DNA of 64,000 nucleotides from Lucifuga dentata (lineage: Eukaryota; Chordata; Actinopteri; Ophidiiformes; Bythitidae). A program made the translations under genes and the position numbers. Positions within the stretch are counted from its first letter, which is position 1. Each line of letters starts with the position of its first letter. Below the pieces are notes generated by a model that ran no database searches, was not told the DNA's origin, and saw nothing but the letters and a program-made list of their open reading frames with translations. This document shows, in pieces, positions 25,353-39,201 of this stretch. The DNA lies in contig VXCM01000826.1 in NCBI GenBank assembly GCA_014773175.1, positions 60,382 through 124,381 of the forward strand, in the 5' to 3' direction.

Positions 25353-28300
25353 GTAAGCGATTTTTTTTATTGTAAGTGTCACTGATGTTTCTGCTAGTTT
25401 TGAAGTAAATACATCACTCATGGTCTTGCTAGAAGTAATTGGCAGACCTAAGGCGAATAGTGTTATAAAAGAGTAGAAATCCACAATTACCAGCTGTGGC
25501 TGTATTGGAAGCTGTCACAGGAGAACAAACTGCAGTAAAAGACTGAGCAGACTCGGCCACAAACAGGTTCTTTATCACTGACTCTAATTCTGCAGCACAT
25601 TATTCCCATATCACTAACTGTACACAGCCGGTAATGTATCTGCACCTTAATGACTCCAACACGCCTATTTCTCATGCTGTGTTCCAGTGGGGGCAAAGAC
25701 AGCTGCTACAACATGATGCAGTGTGTTGCTGCTGGGCACAGGATCGTCGCTTTGGCCAACTTGCGCCCTGCTAACACAGGTGAGAAAGATCTGCATGTGA
25801 TCCACAAGGGCCACTGAGGCTATATGGGCCAGCCAGCTGCACTGCTGACTAGTGGACCCAGAAAGTACGAAGTGTAAACAAAAGTACTGCAGAAGTTTAT
25901 GTAACTCCCTCAGGAGTGAGTTTGTAGCATGTAGCAGACATGCTTTGTAGTTCCAAATATCATGGTTACTGTGGATGAAAAACCTATATGGGTGTAACCA
26001 GATTGAAATGCATAGAAAATAAATATTTTTTATTTAGGTCATGAGTTTATTATGGTAAAAGATGTTCTCAACTTTGGATACTATAAATTAAAATCTATGA
26101 AAGCCAAAACTAAATGAAAGAGAAACACGTTTGAAGTAAATATTCCTTGGCCTCTTCCTTAGACTCTAGATGACGTTGTTTCTGACATGCTATTCCAACT
26201 ACACACATTGTAAATTCCTATTCAGCAAATTTCATTTGAGTGGCCTCCAGATGATGACTCCATGATAAACTGCATTTTCAGCCTCCTCTTTGGACTTGAA
26301 AGCAGATGCTATTACCAAAGTAAAAAAAAAAAAAAAAAAAAAAAATTAATACTTAATTTTCACAAACAATGGCTCAGTGGGCCCTGAGATAAAGATAAAG
26401 CTAAAATGCTGCTGAGTTTGAGGTTCACCCCTATAGGCACAGTAGTGTCAGGCTTGTCAGAATCTCACAAAGCTGTGAAAAGGAAAGACTTTTTTTTATT
26501 ATCTATTTTTAGCTTTGTCTATAATGCTTGTTTTGTGAACCATAAAGTCAAAGGGAGACCTGTAGCATTCAGATATATTTGATAGTAAAGTTTGAATGAT
26601 GAATGTTATACTTGTCTTGTCCATATATGGTGCTTTAGCCTGAGGTTCACTATCACCACCATTTGTGGATTTGAGCATTGCTTTTTTTAAATTCTGAGCT
26701 CTGCTTCTGGATGTTTGTTATCTTGTAATATACCACAAGGAAGTGCAACATCACATCCTGTCTGATTCAATAAACTCATCATTGCTGTTTGTTAGACACA
26801 TCAACATGATCTTGTTAGGAGATCCTGGTTTTAACTCGTTGTTCGTCTTGCTTCAGATGAACTGGACAGCTACATGTACCAGACAGTAGGCCACCAGGCC
26901 ATAGAGCTGTATGCTGAAGCCATGGAGCTGCCCCTGTACAGACGCACCATCCAGGGCTTCAGCCTGGACACCAGCAGAGACTACAGTGAGACAGAAGGGG
27001 ATGAGGTGGAGGACCTCTATCAACTGCTGCACCTCGTCAAGGTAGACCGCTCTGTTCAAGTAGCAAGAGAATATGTGTTGACACAATACTATAGTTTTGT
27101 GTCAACGCATTATCTGGATTACATAAAGATCCCATGCCCCTCTGGTCCTACCACACACACATACACACATATTTACTACTTTTATTTATGTTCATATACT
27201 AAATGCGATTTTCAACATAAGCATTTGCCAATGAAGCAAACAAACTCTTTAAGATATTGTGTTGCTTTGTGTATTCATGACACAATTCCAGTTTTGACCA
27301 CTGGGAGGGCCAGAAGTAGACTACAAAATAAACTTATAACAGTCAGCACTGATATTGATATATCAGCTTAGCACTTTCTTATGACAAATATGTTGGTAAC
27401 CAGCTGCTGGTTACCTACACATCAAGCTGAAACAAAGCAACATAGGCATCCCAGTGATGTCCTTTTTCTGTTTTAGCGCAGTTAGTCTGCCAACTCCTGA
27501 AAAAAATATCTGGGCATCTTTGGCTTGTAGAATGTCCAAATCTCTTATTTAGTCCCAGCTTCTGTGTGATCTTATTAGGAGCCCATAATTTTAAGTAGGG
27601 GGTTGGTGAGAACCAAAATGAATCAACTAGATGAGCTGGCAAATCAAAATAATGACCTAAAAAAGGCTTAAAGCTGCAAAGAGCTCCGGAACTGAGTGTT
27701 GATTCTAGTGGTATTTGCAGATACCAGTCCAGAAAACAAATAATACAAGGAGTCACATGATTCAATGTTAATACTGCAAATATTGACTAATAGAGGTTAA
27801 AGCCGCACCAAAAATATAAAAGGCAGAGGTAGTTACACAAATGCTATTTAAGGTACAGACCTATTTAACACAGATGTTATTTTGTATTTGATTATTTATA
27901 CATAATGATAATAGAGTAATTTAATTAGATTAGCATTATTAGTCCCCGAAAACAGTGTGTCTGTAATCCATTGCTCCTCCTGTCCCTTCCTGTAAATACA
28001 AATTCTAATCAGTATCACTTCACACATTGATCTCTCTCTGTCATATGTGACAAAAAAAAGTTTGAACAAGAAATTAACCAATTTTTTAAAAAAAGCAGTT
28101 AGATCTCAAAACTGCAAGTAAAATGTGACTTTGCTTTGCAATCAACTGCTTGGATCTTAGTATACTAAAATAGTTTATTCAGTTATGTTTTTTTTCTTTC
28201 ATAAGTTATAAATATTTCTGTCATCAGCAGCATATAATTGCTTTTCATAAATATTACATTTGAGGAGGTAATTTTGTATTATTCGGGTGGGGCTATACAG

Positions 28301-29931
28301 TATATCATCAAATAGGACCATAAAAGAATTTAAATCCGAATAAAATTGTGAGTGAATCCTACTCGGAATGTATTAAAGTATTTACTCCGTAAAATACACC
28401 ATAATTAATTGAGTATACACAAAAGTAGTCATCTTTTGTCTCTTTGCCCCCACTGACATCTGCTTGACTCCTTTTTAGTGAACAAGTTCTTAAAGCCCTA
28501 CTAAACTTCTCATCTCGTCTAAGGTTCATGATGTATGTCAGTGTTGACATGTTTTACAAGCCATTCTCTATGGATTCAGAGTCACTTAGTAGCCATCATT
28601 CTCAAAGATGTCCTGCTTGTCTAGTTTCATCTGGTCCTGCTGTATGCTAACAATCCTTAGCACCTATTGTAAAGTGCATCCAAGCTGCAGAGGAGATTAC
28701 AAAGCCACATTAATGCTTTTAGTCTGTCCCATTCTTTCTGTCTTATTTTGTATGCATTGATATCGCTTTTAAGGTAGAGCCAGTTCTCTTTTAATCTTAG
28801 TGTGAGAAAAGTGGTAAAATAATATCCCTGTTGTTTTATGTGTGAAGTTAGAGCGATGTGCCTTTCAACAAATGGGTTCACAGGAAAAATTTCCCTCTTT
28901 TTTCTTATATGATAGAAGATCAGATACAAAAAAATTAACCACCAAATTAATATTTCATCAAATACCACTTTTACCAGAACATTAAAGGAATATTCATTTG
29001 ATGCCAAATTATGAATGAGACCTCTGTGGTCTGATGTGGTGCAGGGTGGCTGACTGACAAGTTTGAGACAATTGTATGTGTGTTTACATACTGCTGGCAC
29101 TGCCTACCTTACTGCCTGCAGCTGTGAGGAAGCTACCTGGACACACACTTCAAGAGCAGCAACAGCTCTCCCTGCTGTCAGCGCAAACAGACACCGGGTG
29201 TGGGATTGATCCAACGTAACACGTTTCCCCTCTGTACCCCCACACAACCTCTCATTTTAGCTGGCAGCATCAAATTTTAAGAGCTTGTTATGGGATGGTG
29301 TATAGGAGTTTGTTGTTAAGATGGGAGTTGGCTTGACGTGGTGTAAATGGGGGGGGGGGGGNGGGGGGGGGGGGTGTGCCCTGGTTCTTCCTGTAGGTCT
29401 GTGTGGAGACATGTTCATCCGGAGCTGAGGGCTGCTCGAGGGCCCCTGCATGTCCGCACATCGCCTGAGTGGCAGGGGCCAGTCAGCCTGCCTCGGGGCA
29501 TTTCGCGCCCTCTGCCTCACTTTCTTTGTCATCTTCTGTATAAATCTGCAGCTTCACACACGCAGCTGCATGAGAAAGCTCTTGTTTGTGTGTTTTCTTG
29601 TGAGTGTGTACATCTTCACCCAGTCTGGCTTGTCTGTTTTTGGCTCTCTAGACTTTTTTTCTTTTACAGTCAAATACAAATATTTAGTTTCTTTACATCT
29701 TAAGTATGTGATGCAGTACGCCATCTCTCCCTGTGGTCAGTGCTGTTCTGATTGCAAAAGGCTGCTAATTTCCCATTTCCAGGGCTTCTCTTGTCTGACC
29801 TCTCCAGTCAGAAGGGCCAGAGGGCAGGGCAGCGGAGTCCCATGGGGCCCTTAGTGGCTAGCAGACCTCCAGTCCTCTCCCCGTTTACCCCTCTCACCAT
29901 CATCAACGGACTTGCACTATAAACATCAGGC

Positions 29932-29978
<47 letters not shown>

Positions 29979-30389
29979 CTCTCTCACACACACATACACA
30001 CACACAGACACTGCGTGATGTCAAGCATACAAATACACAATTGACTTAAAACTTTCTTATCTTAAGTTTTAAGTTACTGCTCTACAAAGTTGTCTTTGTG
30101 GTATTCTCACTAATCAGAAGGTTTACTAATTGGTATCATTTGTTCCGTGTTGGGAAAGGAAGTAAACTCCTGTAAATCATTCTATTCCCTCGATTTAGAA
30201 TCTCACACAGTTCTGTCACAACATCTCATATCTCCTCTTAATAAGTCACAGATTAACGGTCATATTCAGTTATGATCATCAGGTATGCATAATTTTCTAT
30301 TTCTTATTTCTTTTAAATAACCTGAAAATTCTGGTATTTTTTTGCTGTAAAGTTTGTGGTGTTTTTGATTGGTAAGAAAATGATGGGAG

Positions 30390-30447
<58 letters not shown>

Positions 30448-31758
30448 ACACTTCTTTTGATAATGAGCTGTTAAATCACCCTTACTGAAAAAAGAACAGT
30501 TTTAGTTTGAAAAAAAGTGTTCTGTTTAGAAAGTGTGATATTTTGAAAGATTCTTTCTAGCAGTTTGAATTAATTAGAAGTTACAAGATTATATTTGGCA
30601 AATGACACTTGAGCATAGATGAAAGATGTTTTTTTCTCAGATCAAGAGTTGATGAGTTTAAGTGGTACTTTTTCCCTCCTCCTCCTCCTCCTCCTTTGCA
30701 ATGTCGGCAACACTCTTAACATGAGCCAACAGTGCCATCTATGGATCGCTCCCTGAAGCTGACAAACCAGAGAAACTCTACATTTTGGCCTGTTGAAGAA
30801 CGTTTATGTCCATTCAAAGGATTCAAAGGAGGAGATCATATTCTTCTGAACCATTGTCGATAGACAGGAAAAAAAAAAAGCCCAATTATGACTGAAAAAA
30901 AATGAGCCATCCATCCCCTGGCAGCGGTGATAATGGCAGAATGACAATGCAGTCCTATCCTTGGCCCCTTTGCTCTCATCGCTGGGTGTGTGTGTGGCAG
31001 TGTTACTTTGAAGTGTGTAACCTGATAAACATGCAAGCCACAGCATACCCCATCCCGTCCTGGTGGGTGCTGATCTTTGAACCCGCTCTTTGAGGGGCAG
31101 AAATAACAGTTTTGTCAGCAGCGGGGGAATCTTTCACTTTTGGGCATTTATGGCTGCATGGTTATTTTTATAGAATAGATCATATGCTTGTGTTCTTTGC
31201 CAGTCTCAAAAGATGGAACATAAACATTGAACAATAATATAATCTTTAAATACGCTAGTTTATTGGCCTGCATCCACTACTTATTAAGAATTTGTTTCAG
31301 TAGTTAAAATTCATTGTTTGGATGGACTGAAGGATTGTTCAGTAGGGTGTGTGTGTGTGTGTGTGTCCATACTCTGTGTGGTTGATCTGCTGTGATTTGC
31401 TCTGATGTGTGATACAGATCAGCAGTGTCAGTCACCTCTGGCTGTAACATCAGTATCCCCGAAGGCCTGCAGAACCCCTCATATTAGTCATATCGCATCC
31501 CTCAAGTCCTTTATCCCACTCTCTGTGCTCTGTGACCTGACACAGTGGGATCTTTATGCTTGTGACCCTGCATGTGTGTGCATGCATGTGTGTTCAAGGT
31601 CAGATCAAGAAGGGCCTCTGTTATATGATAACACTTCTGTCCTTCTCACACACCTCTTTCTCTCTGTTTCACCACTTTTTCAGCACTCAACTGCAGGAAA
31701 GAGTGCTCTCATTTTCTCTCTTTTTCTCTCTTTCTATCATCACTGTCCACCTACACAT

Positions 31759-31810
<52 letters not shown>

Positions 31811-34800
31811 CTCTTGCTGTCAGCTGTCAAACCCAACTGCAAACTACTTGGTGTTGTGTGTGATGCTGCAGGTAGATGTTGGCTTGTGTTATTAACTGTT
31901 ACTTCAAATTTTCAGGTTGTTCCCATTGGATTGTTAGCTGTTATTTCAATTTAACAAGATGTTCCTACTTTAAAGATGTCTCTACAGTGAGTATTTTAAA
32001 ACAGGAAGATGTTGAGCCTGAAACTAGCACAGCAGATACCGTGGAAAGTGTTGCGAGTTATGGAAAGATGCAGAGTTAACTCAAGCTTGAATCGCTGGTC
32101 GTACTAATGGTAGTATATGAAGAGATAGTAACTCTGTTATAGAAACTCTGCTACCTTTGAGCTGATGAATAAAGACAAAGACATTTGAGCTCATTAGAGT
32201 AATGAGTAACAATAGATTATATCTATGAACAGGTTCCTTTCTGCCAGCTCTAATTAGCAGCACGGTGACATCTCTGTCGTACTGCGACCCAGCTTTGAGA
32301 ACGATGGAAATGTTAGTTTCAGGTTTCATTTCCCTGTAAGTTCTTTTCACAGAAGCTGTGAGTTTTTTTTTTTTTTTTAAGTTCTTTTATATTTTGGATA
32401 ACTGATATCATGGGTCAGTTAACACTCTATTTCGTCCCTCCCTTTTTTTTTTTAATCAAGCCAGTATTTTTTTTCCCCATGAAATGTCTGGGAAAAATCT
32501 ANCCCTTTTTTTTTTTAATCAAGCCAGTATTTTTTTTCCCCATGAAATGTCTGGGAAAAATCTAGGAGAAGCACATTGAGACCTTTGACCTTTGTAGATG
32601 AAACATTCTTTTCCGTTGTTCTGTCTTAAAACACCTTGTTTTTAGTGAGATAATCCTTTTCTTAAACAGCACACACTCTTCCCACCCTACCTCTCCCTTT
32701 ATAATAGACATAAGCACACACACATGCACACACTCACATATACACATCTTCCCTCTTACTCAGCCTCTAACACTGCTCCATTATCGACATCGGCAGACAA
32801 AAGTGGGGCCCTCAGAGACCGGAGAGGCAGTCTGTCCACAAGTCCAAACATTTTTTTTCATTCTTCTGCTGCCATCTTTTCCTCTATTGTATTTGTAGTC
32901 ACACTTTCATCTGGAGCCTTCAGAAGCCTGGCACTATGTTGCTGCAAATGCCCTGATGGAGGTGTATCCTGCTGCGAAGAAAGGAGAGAGAGGGACCGAG
33001 GGAGGGAGGGGGTAGAAAAGAGGAGAGGAGCAGAGAGGAGTTGGGCAGGCTGGCAGGCAGGCAGAGGAATCTACAGTCGAACCAGGAGTACTGTGGTATT
33101 GATTAGGCAGCTGAGGTGTGTTGGAAGACATTGTTGAGCAGGGGTGTGAGCAGTGAAGGGGTTGGAGGGGGGCGTCAAAATCAAACACGGAGCCCTTCTC
33201 TGATTACCGGCATGGTGCTGCATTAGACGTACATTGGGGACTCAACAGGAAAATGGATTTCTTTAAAAACCTGCTTAATACATAAATCATGACCTCTGGG
33301 GTCACAGCGAGGGTTTAGGAGATCAGATCAATAACAAAGCCAATGCAAGCTTGTTGAAGCAGTTTTTTTTTTTTTTTTTNTTTTTTTTTTTTTTTTTCTG
33401 CAGAAAGAACATATAAATGTTATTAAGAGCAGCTTATTGCAGTCTAAAACTGATGGACAAACTGTAGAAATCTTTGCAGTTTTACTACATGACTGTACTT
33501 CTGCCATACTTGGAGGATGTGTTTCAGCATGAACAGTATAGATTCCTTCATAAGCTGTCTGTCTGTGTGTGTGTATGTGTCGCCTTTGTATGTGATAGCC
33601 ATTGTTATCTCTTCCTTTGGTCTGAGATGGCTTGTATTTATGTTGGTCGACAGTGGCAGTGGGGTTGAGATTGCAGGCTTGTTTTGCACATGAGGAAGGA
33701 TAGCATTAGCACTGAGATAATGGCGCTGTGTATTGTTCGCTGGCCGTGTGGAAGTGGTGGGACAGGATCTATTAGATGCAGGCCCATTTCCCTCCAACTG
33801 ACGCAAACATTAGATAAAGAGGCTAGCCTCAAGCCTTTGTAATTTGTTTGTATTTTTCTGCTTAATGTACTTTGCTCAATCTTGTTTAGCGATGATGGAA
33901 GCTGATAGCCTTATCTCGCCTTGCCAAGGGCATAAGCCACTACCACTGCTTGGTTGAACATTGTTCCAATAAAGAACATGTATTTTTGTATGTTCTTTTT
34001 TTCTGTTTTTATTTTGATCCCCTTGAATTATACATGTCTCCAAGTTATTTGCATTTGATTGATTTCAGCTATTGGCTAATATGTTCTGTCAGGCACTTGA
34101 TGTACGTACATCACTCACTTTCACTGGAAAGTGTGTTGCCATTATTTCTTCTCTTCATTTGTTTGATTGTCGAATTAAAAATTAAGAGAAGTCATCATCC
34201 TTCAATAGTCCAAGCTGACCAAATTTGATTTCTTTTCTCATTTTTGGCTTTGTGTGTTTTGTCACTTCCTTCAAATTGCCATTATGTCTTGTCTTTCAAA
34301 ACAACTGCTACGTTTGATCATAAAAGGCCCATTGTTACATCTTCACTTCAAGTTAGTTGGAAAATATGAAGATAGATTTACACTGCTTCAATTTGCTTAT
34401 TGTCACATTTTGATTCCAGCTGGTTGTTTTTTCTCTGTAGAGGTTTATAAAAAAAAACAGATAAAAACAGTAAAGTCACAGAAAGGATCGGATTTGAATT
34501 AAAGCCTTTTAGACTCTCAGTACAGTAGCTGTATCCCTATACAAAAACAGCCTCTTAACCTTTCTCTCCCCATGAGCACAGAGAGCACCCTGCTGTTGCA
34601 CACAGATCACACCCAACAAACTCAGACAGCTGAGGGATAGTGCTAAGTCTTTCAACTCCCTGCTATATATCTACTCCAAAATTAAGAGGGCTTTTATGTT
34701 TTGTTTTCTGAACCATTCCCCTCAAGAAATATTTGTGGCAGGCCCCATCACCTCCCGCAGCTAAAGTCATAACCAGACTAGAAAAACACCGTCTGGAGTC

Positions 34801-37800
34801 TGAAGAGTGTGTTAAACCAGCANGGGGTGGGGTAGTCCATGATGTCTGTTGGAGCTATGGAGACTAGAGGACAGGGGAGCCAAGATGCCAAGAGCCTGGA
34901 ACCTGACCTCACCAGAAAAACATTGACATTTTGTGTGTGCGTGTGTGTTTGTACACCAGTTTGTGACTGTGTATATTCGTGGACATCGGCTCATGTGCGT
35001 GTGTGTGTGCCGTGTGGACTAGGTGGTTGTTATGGTCCATGAAAAGCAACTGGCACAGTTTACCTCTCTGTGGCAAGAGACTCCTTCTTTGATTCCTGCG
35101 TACTTGCTTTGTGGAAGCAGCTGCTGGGCTCTGGGCCCTAGACGTGCTTACCTCAGCCTACAGGGAATGTCGCTGTGACGGGGCTGGGAATCTGCTATGG
35201 GAAATTGCCATTTTGATGATATTTATTTACTGGAACAACTTATCATTTTAAATATGAAAGATCAGACCGAGAATGTGATTCCTGTCATCTCAAAACTCCA
35301 AATAAAGCTGATCATGTGAGACCGCAGGTAGAGTGATAGGCTGTTCAATGTTAAACCATCAACATATTACAGATTTAGGAGCTAGTATAAGTAATCTGTT
35401 TTGCCTGAATTGCCATATTCAGGAGCATGCATCAAAAGACTGCCCTGTGTCTCCTTGCTGCTTCTCAGCATTTAGTTTTCCATGCGTGTTGATATGGAAA
35501 GCCTCCTTGTCCTTGGCCTACTGAAACCAGGCCTTTGTGCTTGCGTTGGCCAAGGCCCTCTCCCTCCTGACGACTGGGCCTGTGTTTACGTAACCATATA
35601 TATCTGAGAGGAAACTCGTGAAACATTAATCTCTTTACTTTTTAACCCTGATGAATTTCTACGTTTTCCAGCTGTGCGGCGTGGCATATTTATACTCAGG
35701 CTCTATAGCTGAAAACAGCTCTGTCGTTGTAAATGAATCACGATCCGAGACTAAAAATGTGTGCACGTGTGTGTGTGAGAGTGATTGTGTGTGTATGATT
35801 GTGTATAAACTTGAGGCTAGGAAACTGAACAAATATGAACTGAGCAATGAAAAGCTGCTTGCCCTATCTGCAGTAGCATCTCCACACACAACGTCTGCAG
35901 CTTCCCTCTCATTCTTCACCTCTGGAATCAAACCCATATTATTGTAGCCTGGCCTCTCATTCGTTGCATATCTGTGGTGTGATACATGTCACTCTCTCAA
36001 CATGTTGATGAGACAATGTCTCATGTCATATCCTCTGCAGTTCAGTCGCACCTGCATAGTGGTCTCAGTGGAGGATAATACTTTCCCCTCTTTTACTTCC
36101 TTTCTCCCCTCTGACCTGTCTCATCCCAGGAACCAGTCAGGGCATTTAGGTTTATGAGCAGATGGCTTTGTGAAAGGTTTGTTTTTCTTATTTCATCACT
36201 CTGTATCATTGAAGACTGACACAGAGTGAGTCATCTTGCCAGCCCATCCACGAGCACAAAGGAAGGGCCCGTCTTTCAGCAGCTGCTTCAAACAGACAAC
36301 CCCACCAATTTACCAAAGGGAATGTCTCTGAAAGTGCTTTTAGAACAGGGTTTTGGTTGATGTTTGTTTTACAAAGACGTTCGATAAGCCTGCATGGCCA
36401 TTTGTAGTTTTATTGTGATGGATCAGACAATCAGACGCTGTTCATTGTGTATTGTATATGTACACAAAACTGTATCCTGTCCCTTCTCCAAAGCCACATT
36501 CCCCCCTCCTCATTCTATCACTCCTTTACCAACTCCTGGACTCACCTTGGAGTATGACTTTCTGTACTGAATGGCAATGAGGGGGCTGATTTCAAACAAA
36601 TAACCTGTGTCTCCTCCCACCATCACACTAAGCTTCCCGTCAGTTTGGCATGTCTGAGTTGTCAGGACAGCCCAACATGCCCCAGGACTATGTCCACATT
36701 ACATTAAACACAGCTCCTTGACCCTAGCTAGCCTTGTCCCCTGTACAACATCTACTTGAGATGCGACAACAAGGTCCAACCCCCTCTTCATGTTCCCACC
36801 ATGTAGGCGAACAGAGGAGAGAACAATCCCATTACATTACAACCGGCCCAGAGCTGATCTAATAGAGAGGACATTAAAACCATGTCGTGTCCAGTCACTT
36901 ACTTGATGGATCCTGGAGAAGAGAGATGAGGAGGAGGATGGAGTGGAGAAGGACTGGTGGAGAGAAGGGGGAAGGGATGGGAGGCCATGGGGTTAGAAGC
37001 AGTGTTGATATGACAATAAGGACATGGCAATGGAGATTGTGTGACGTACCCTTGTGCCCTTGAGAAAACTGTCATTCAAATCACTTTAATTAATTTCTCC
37101 AGCCTGTCTTTTTCCCTGCCTCCCTGCCATCGGGCACAAGAATACTACATACAGAGAGCAGAAATATGCACATCACAAACTTTAGAGTGTTTAAATAAAA
37201 GTAGGATTTCATATAGGAAAAAATGTCCTTGTGTCCATTACAGTCAAGATCTGCCAGTGGTTTCCTAGCAGTCAGAACAGACTGGGGTAGGCATTTTGGA
37301 AACCCACCATTTTGCAAAATGGAGCTTTGTATTGTTAGGGTGTGTAATTAAGACCTCATTGTGACAGCCATTGAGAGAGAGCTAATGAGGGTTCTGATGT
37401 ATTCAGTATGAATATGAATATTGAATTTTTAATATTTTATGGCTTTCTAATTGCCTTGGTTGCTGTTAATGGCCTTGGATGTTGAATATTACCCAGACTG
37501 AGTGTGTGGCATTCATACCTTTAAGCAGCAAGGCTGATAAAATATCTGCATTCTCAAGCCGCCCAGTTCAGTGCTTTACGATTGTCATGTATGTATCTTC
37601 CAGGCAGATACATATCTTGACTGAAGGCATGTCTGTGACTGTGAATACATTTGAACTACTCTTTTCCTCTCTTACCAAGATTAATGTATATATAATTACA
37701 AAGTATATCACACACGCTACCTTGATGTAGAGTTTAATGGCCGTATCATTTCTTTGTGGAGCATGTCTGCTGGCCTTAATCTTCCCCACAGCTGACATCT

Positions 37801-39141
37801 TAATAACTCAGCCCCCTCCATCCATTTCCACAGGAGACATCCGGATGTGGGGGAAGGATTAGTTTAATGAATTTGACAATTAGTAACAGAAGTTAATGAC
37901 TGCATGGGGCTAAGTACCCTGATGGACATGGCTGGGGGACTGAGGGCTTCCATTGCTCTTGGCCATAGATCCTCATTAATAGCTGCTCTGCCTGCTGGAG
38001 AGGACAGGGGAAGCCAGGCCAGGCCTTTGTTTAGACCGCCTCTGACGCTGCTTGTAGGGGATCACTCCACTGAAATGTGCTGTGCCAGAATTAGTCCTGC
38101 TCTGGGCATGAGTTAATTTGGTGCCTCAGGACCTGAATCAGGTGAAGGTTCCTTAAATGGACTAGGGGTCATTAAATGATGAATAAAGGCAAACTGACAT
38201 GACATCATGGCAAGGAAGGAGGGAGCTTTAATTGAGTCTTGTGCCAACAGTCGTGAAAAAAAAGTGGTTTGTGGGTCACAGAAGTCTGAGTGACCTCTGC
38301 CTTAATTTATCTCACAGTTGCTGTAGCTTCTTACCTGGATCCTGCTTTTAATGCAGTCAAAATATCGTTTGGCCAGATAGCTCTCATAAAGATTTTATTA
38401 TTATGTATTACTGTACTGTAGTTCATGTGCTACCTTGTATCTTTGTCAGGTATTCTCACTATAAACCACTTTGATAAATATTTCAACCAGCATAAAATGA
38501 AAGTTTGTACTTTTTATAGCACCATGAATACACATTAAAAAATTCCCATGATATCCATCATTTAAGATTTATATCTATATATACCCTCCATCATAATAAT
38601 TTTTCCTACCTTTCCCACAGTGGCTGAGAAAGAATGTTTAGAATTTGTAAAATCACATCCCCCAGTTTATCCAGAACAGCATTAGCTGCCCTTTCATTCC
38701 TGCTTGTCTCCTGATGATAGCTGCAATGGCGACAAAAACATGACTGCATGCAAAAATAATAATTTTTCCAAAGCCAAATGGTCTCTTAGCAAACAGTCTC
38801 CATTGAAAAGAGGGGATGTGTGAGAAAACTGTCATATGTTTTCATTGGTGGAGGGAGCATGACTACATATTATACGCTACATGATATCATGTAATCAGAA
38901 CCAGCAAAAAGAGAAATCATTTAATTGGTTGAGGCTGAGTTAAATATCTCAGGCCCAAGAGCCATCAATGATCTATCTCCAGAGAGAAAAAGAGACAGAA
39001 ACATGGTGATGCTGTTGTTCACTGTTGGTGTGATGCTCTGTTACTCTGTCATCCTAAGTCTGGTCCTGCCAAGTTTACAGCCAGTGGACCAAATTGGTGT
39101 TGATGCAGCACAACCCTTCAACATTCTCTTTCCTATCTCTC

Positions 39142-39201
<60 letters not shown>

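Noticed and set aside
28657..29100. Minus-strand 147-codon open frame in intron 3
   Set aside because: AT-rich, no family resemblance, no flanking exons.
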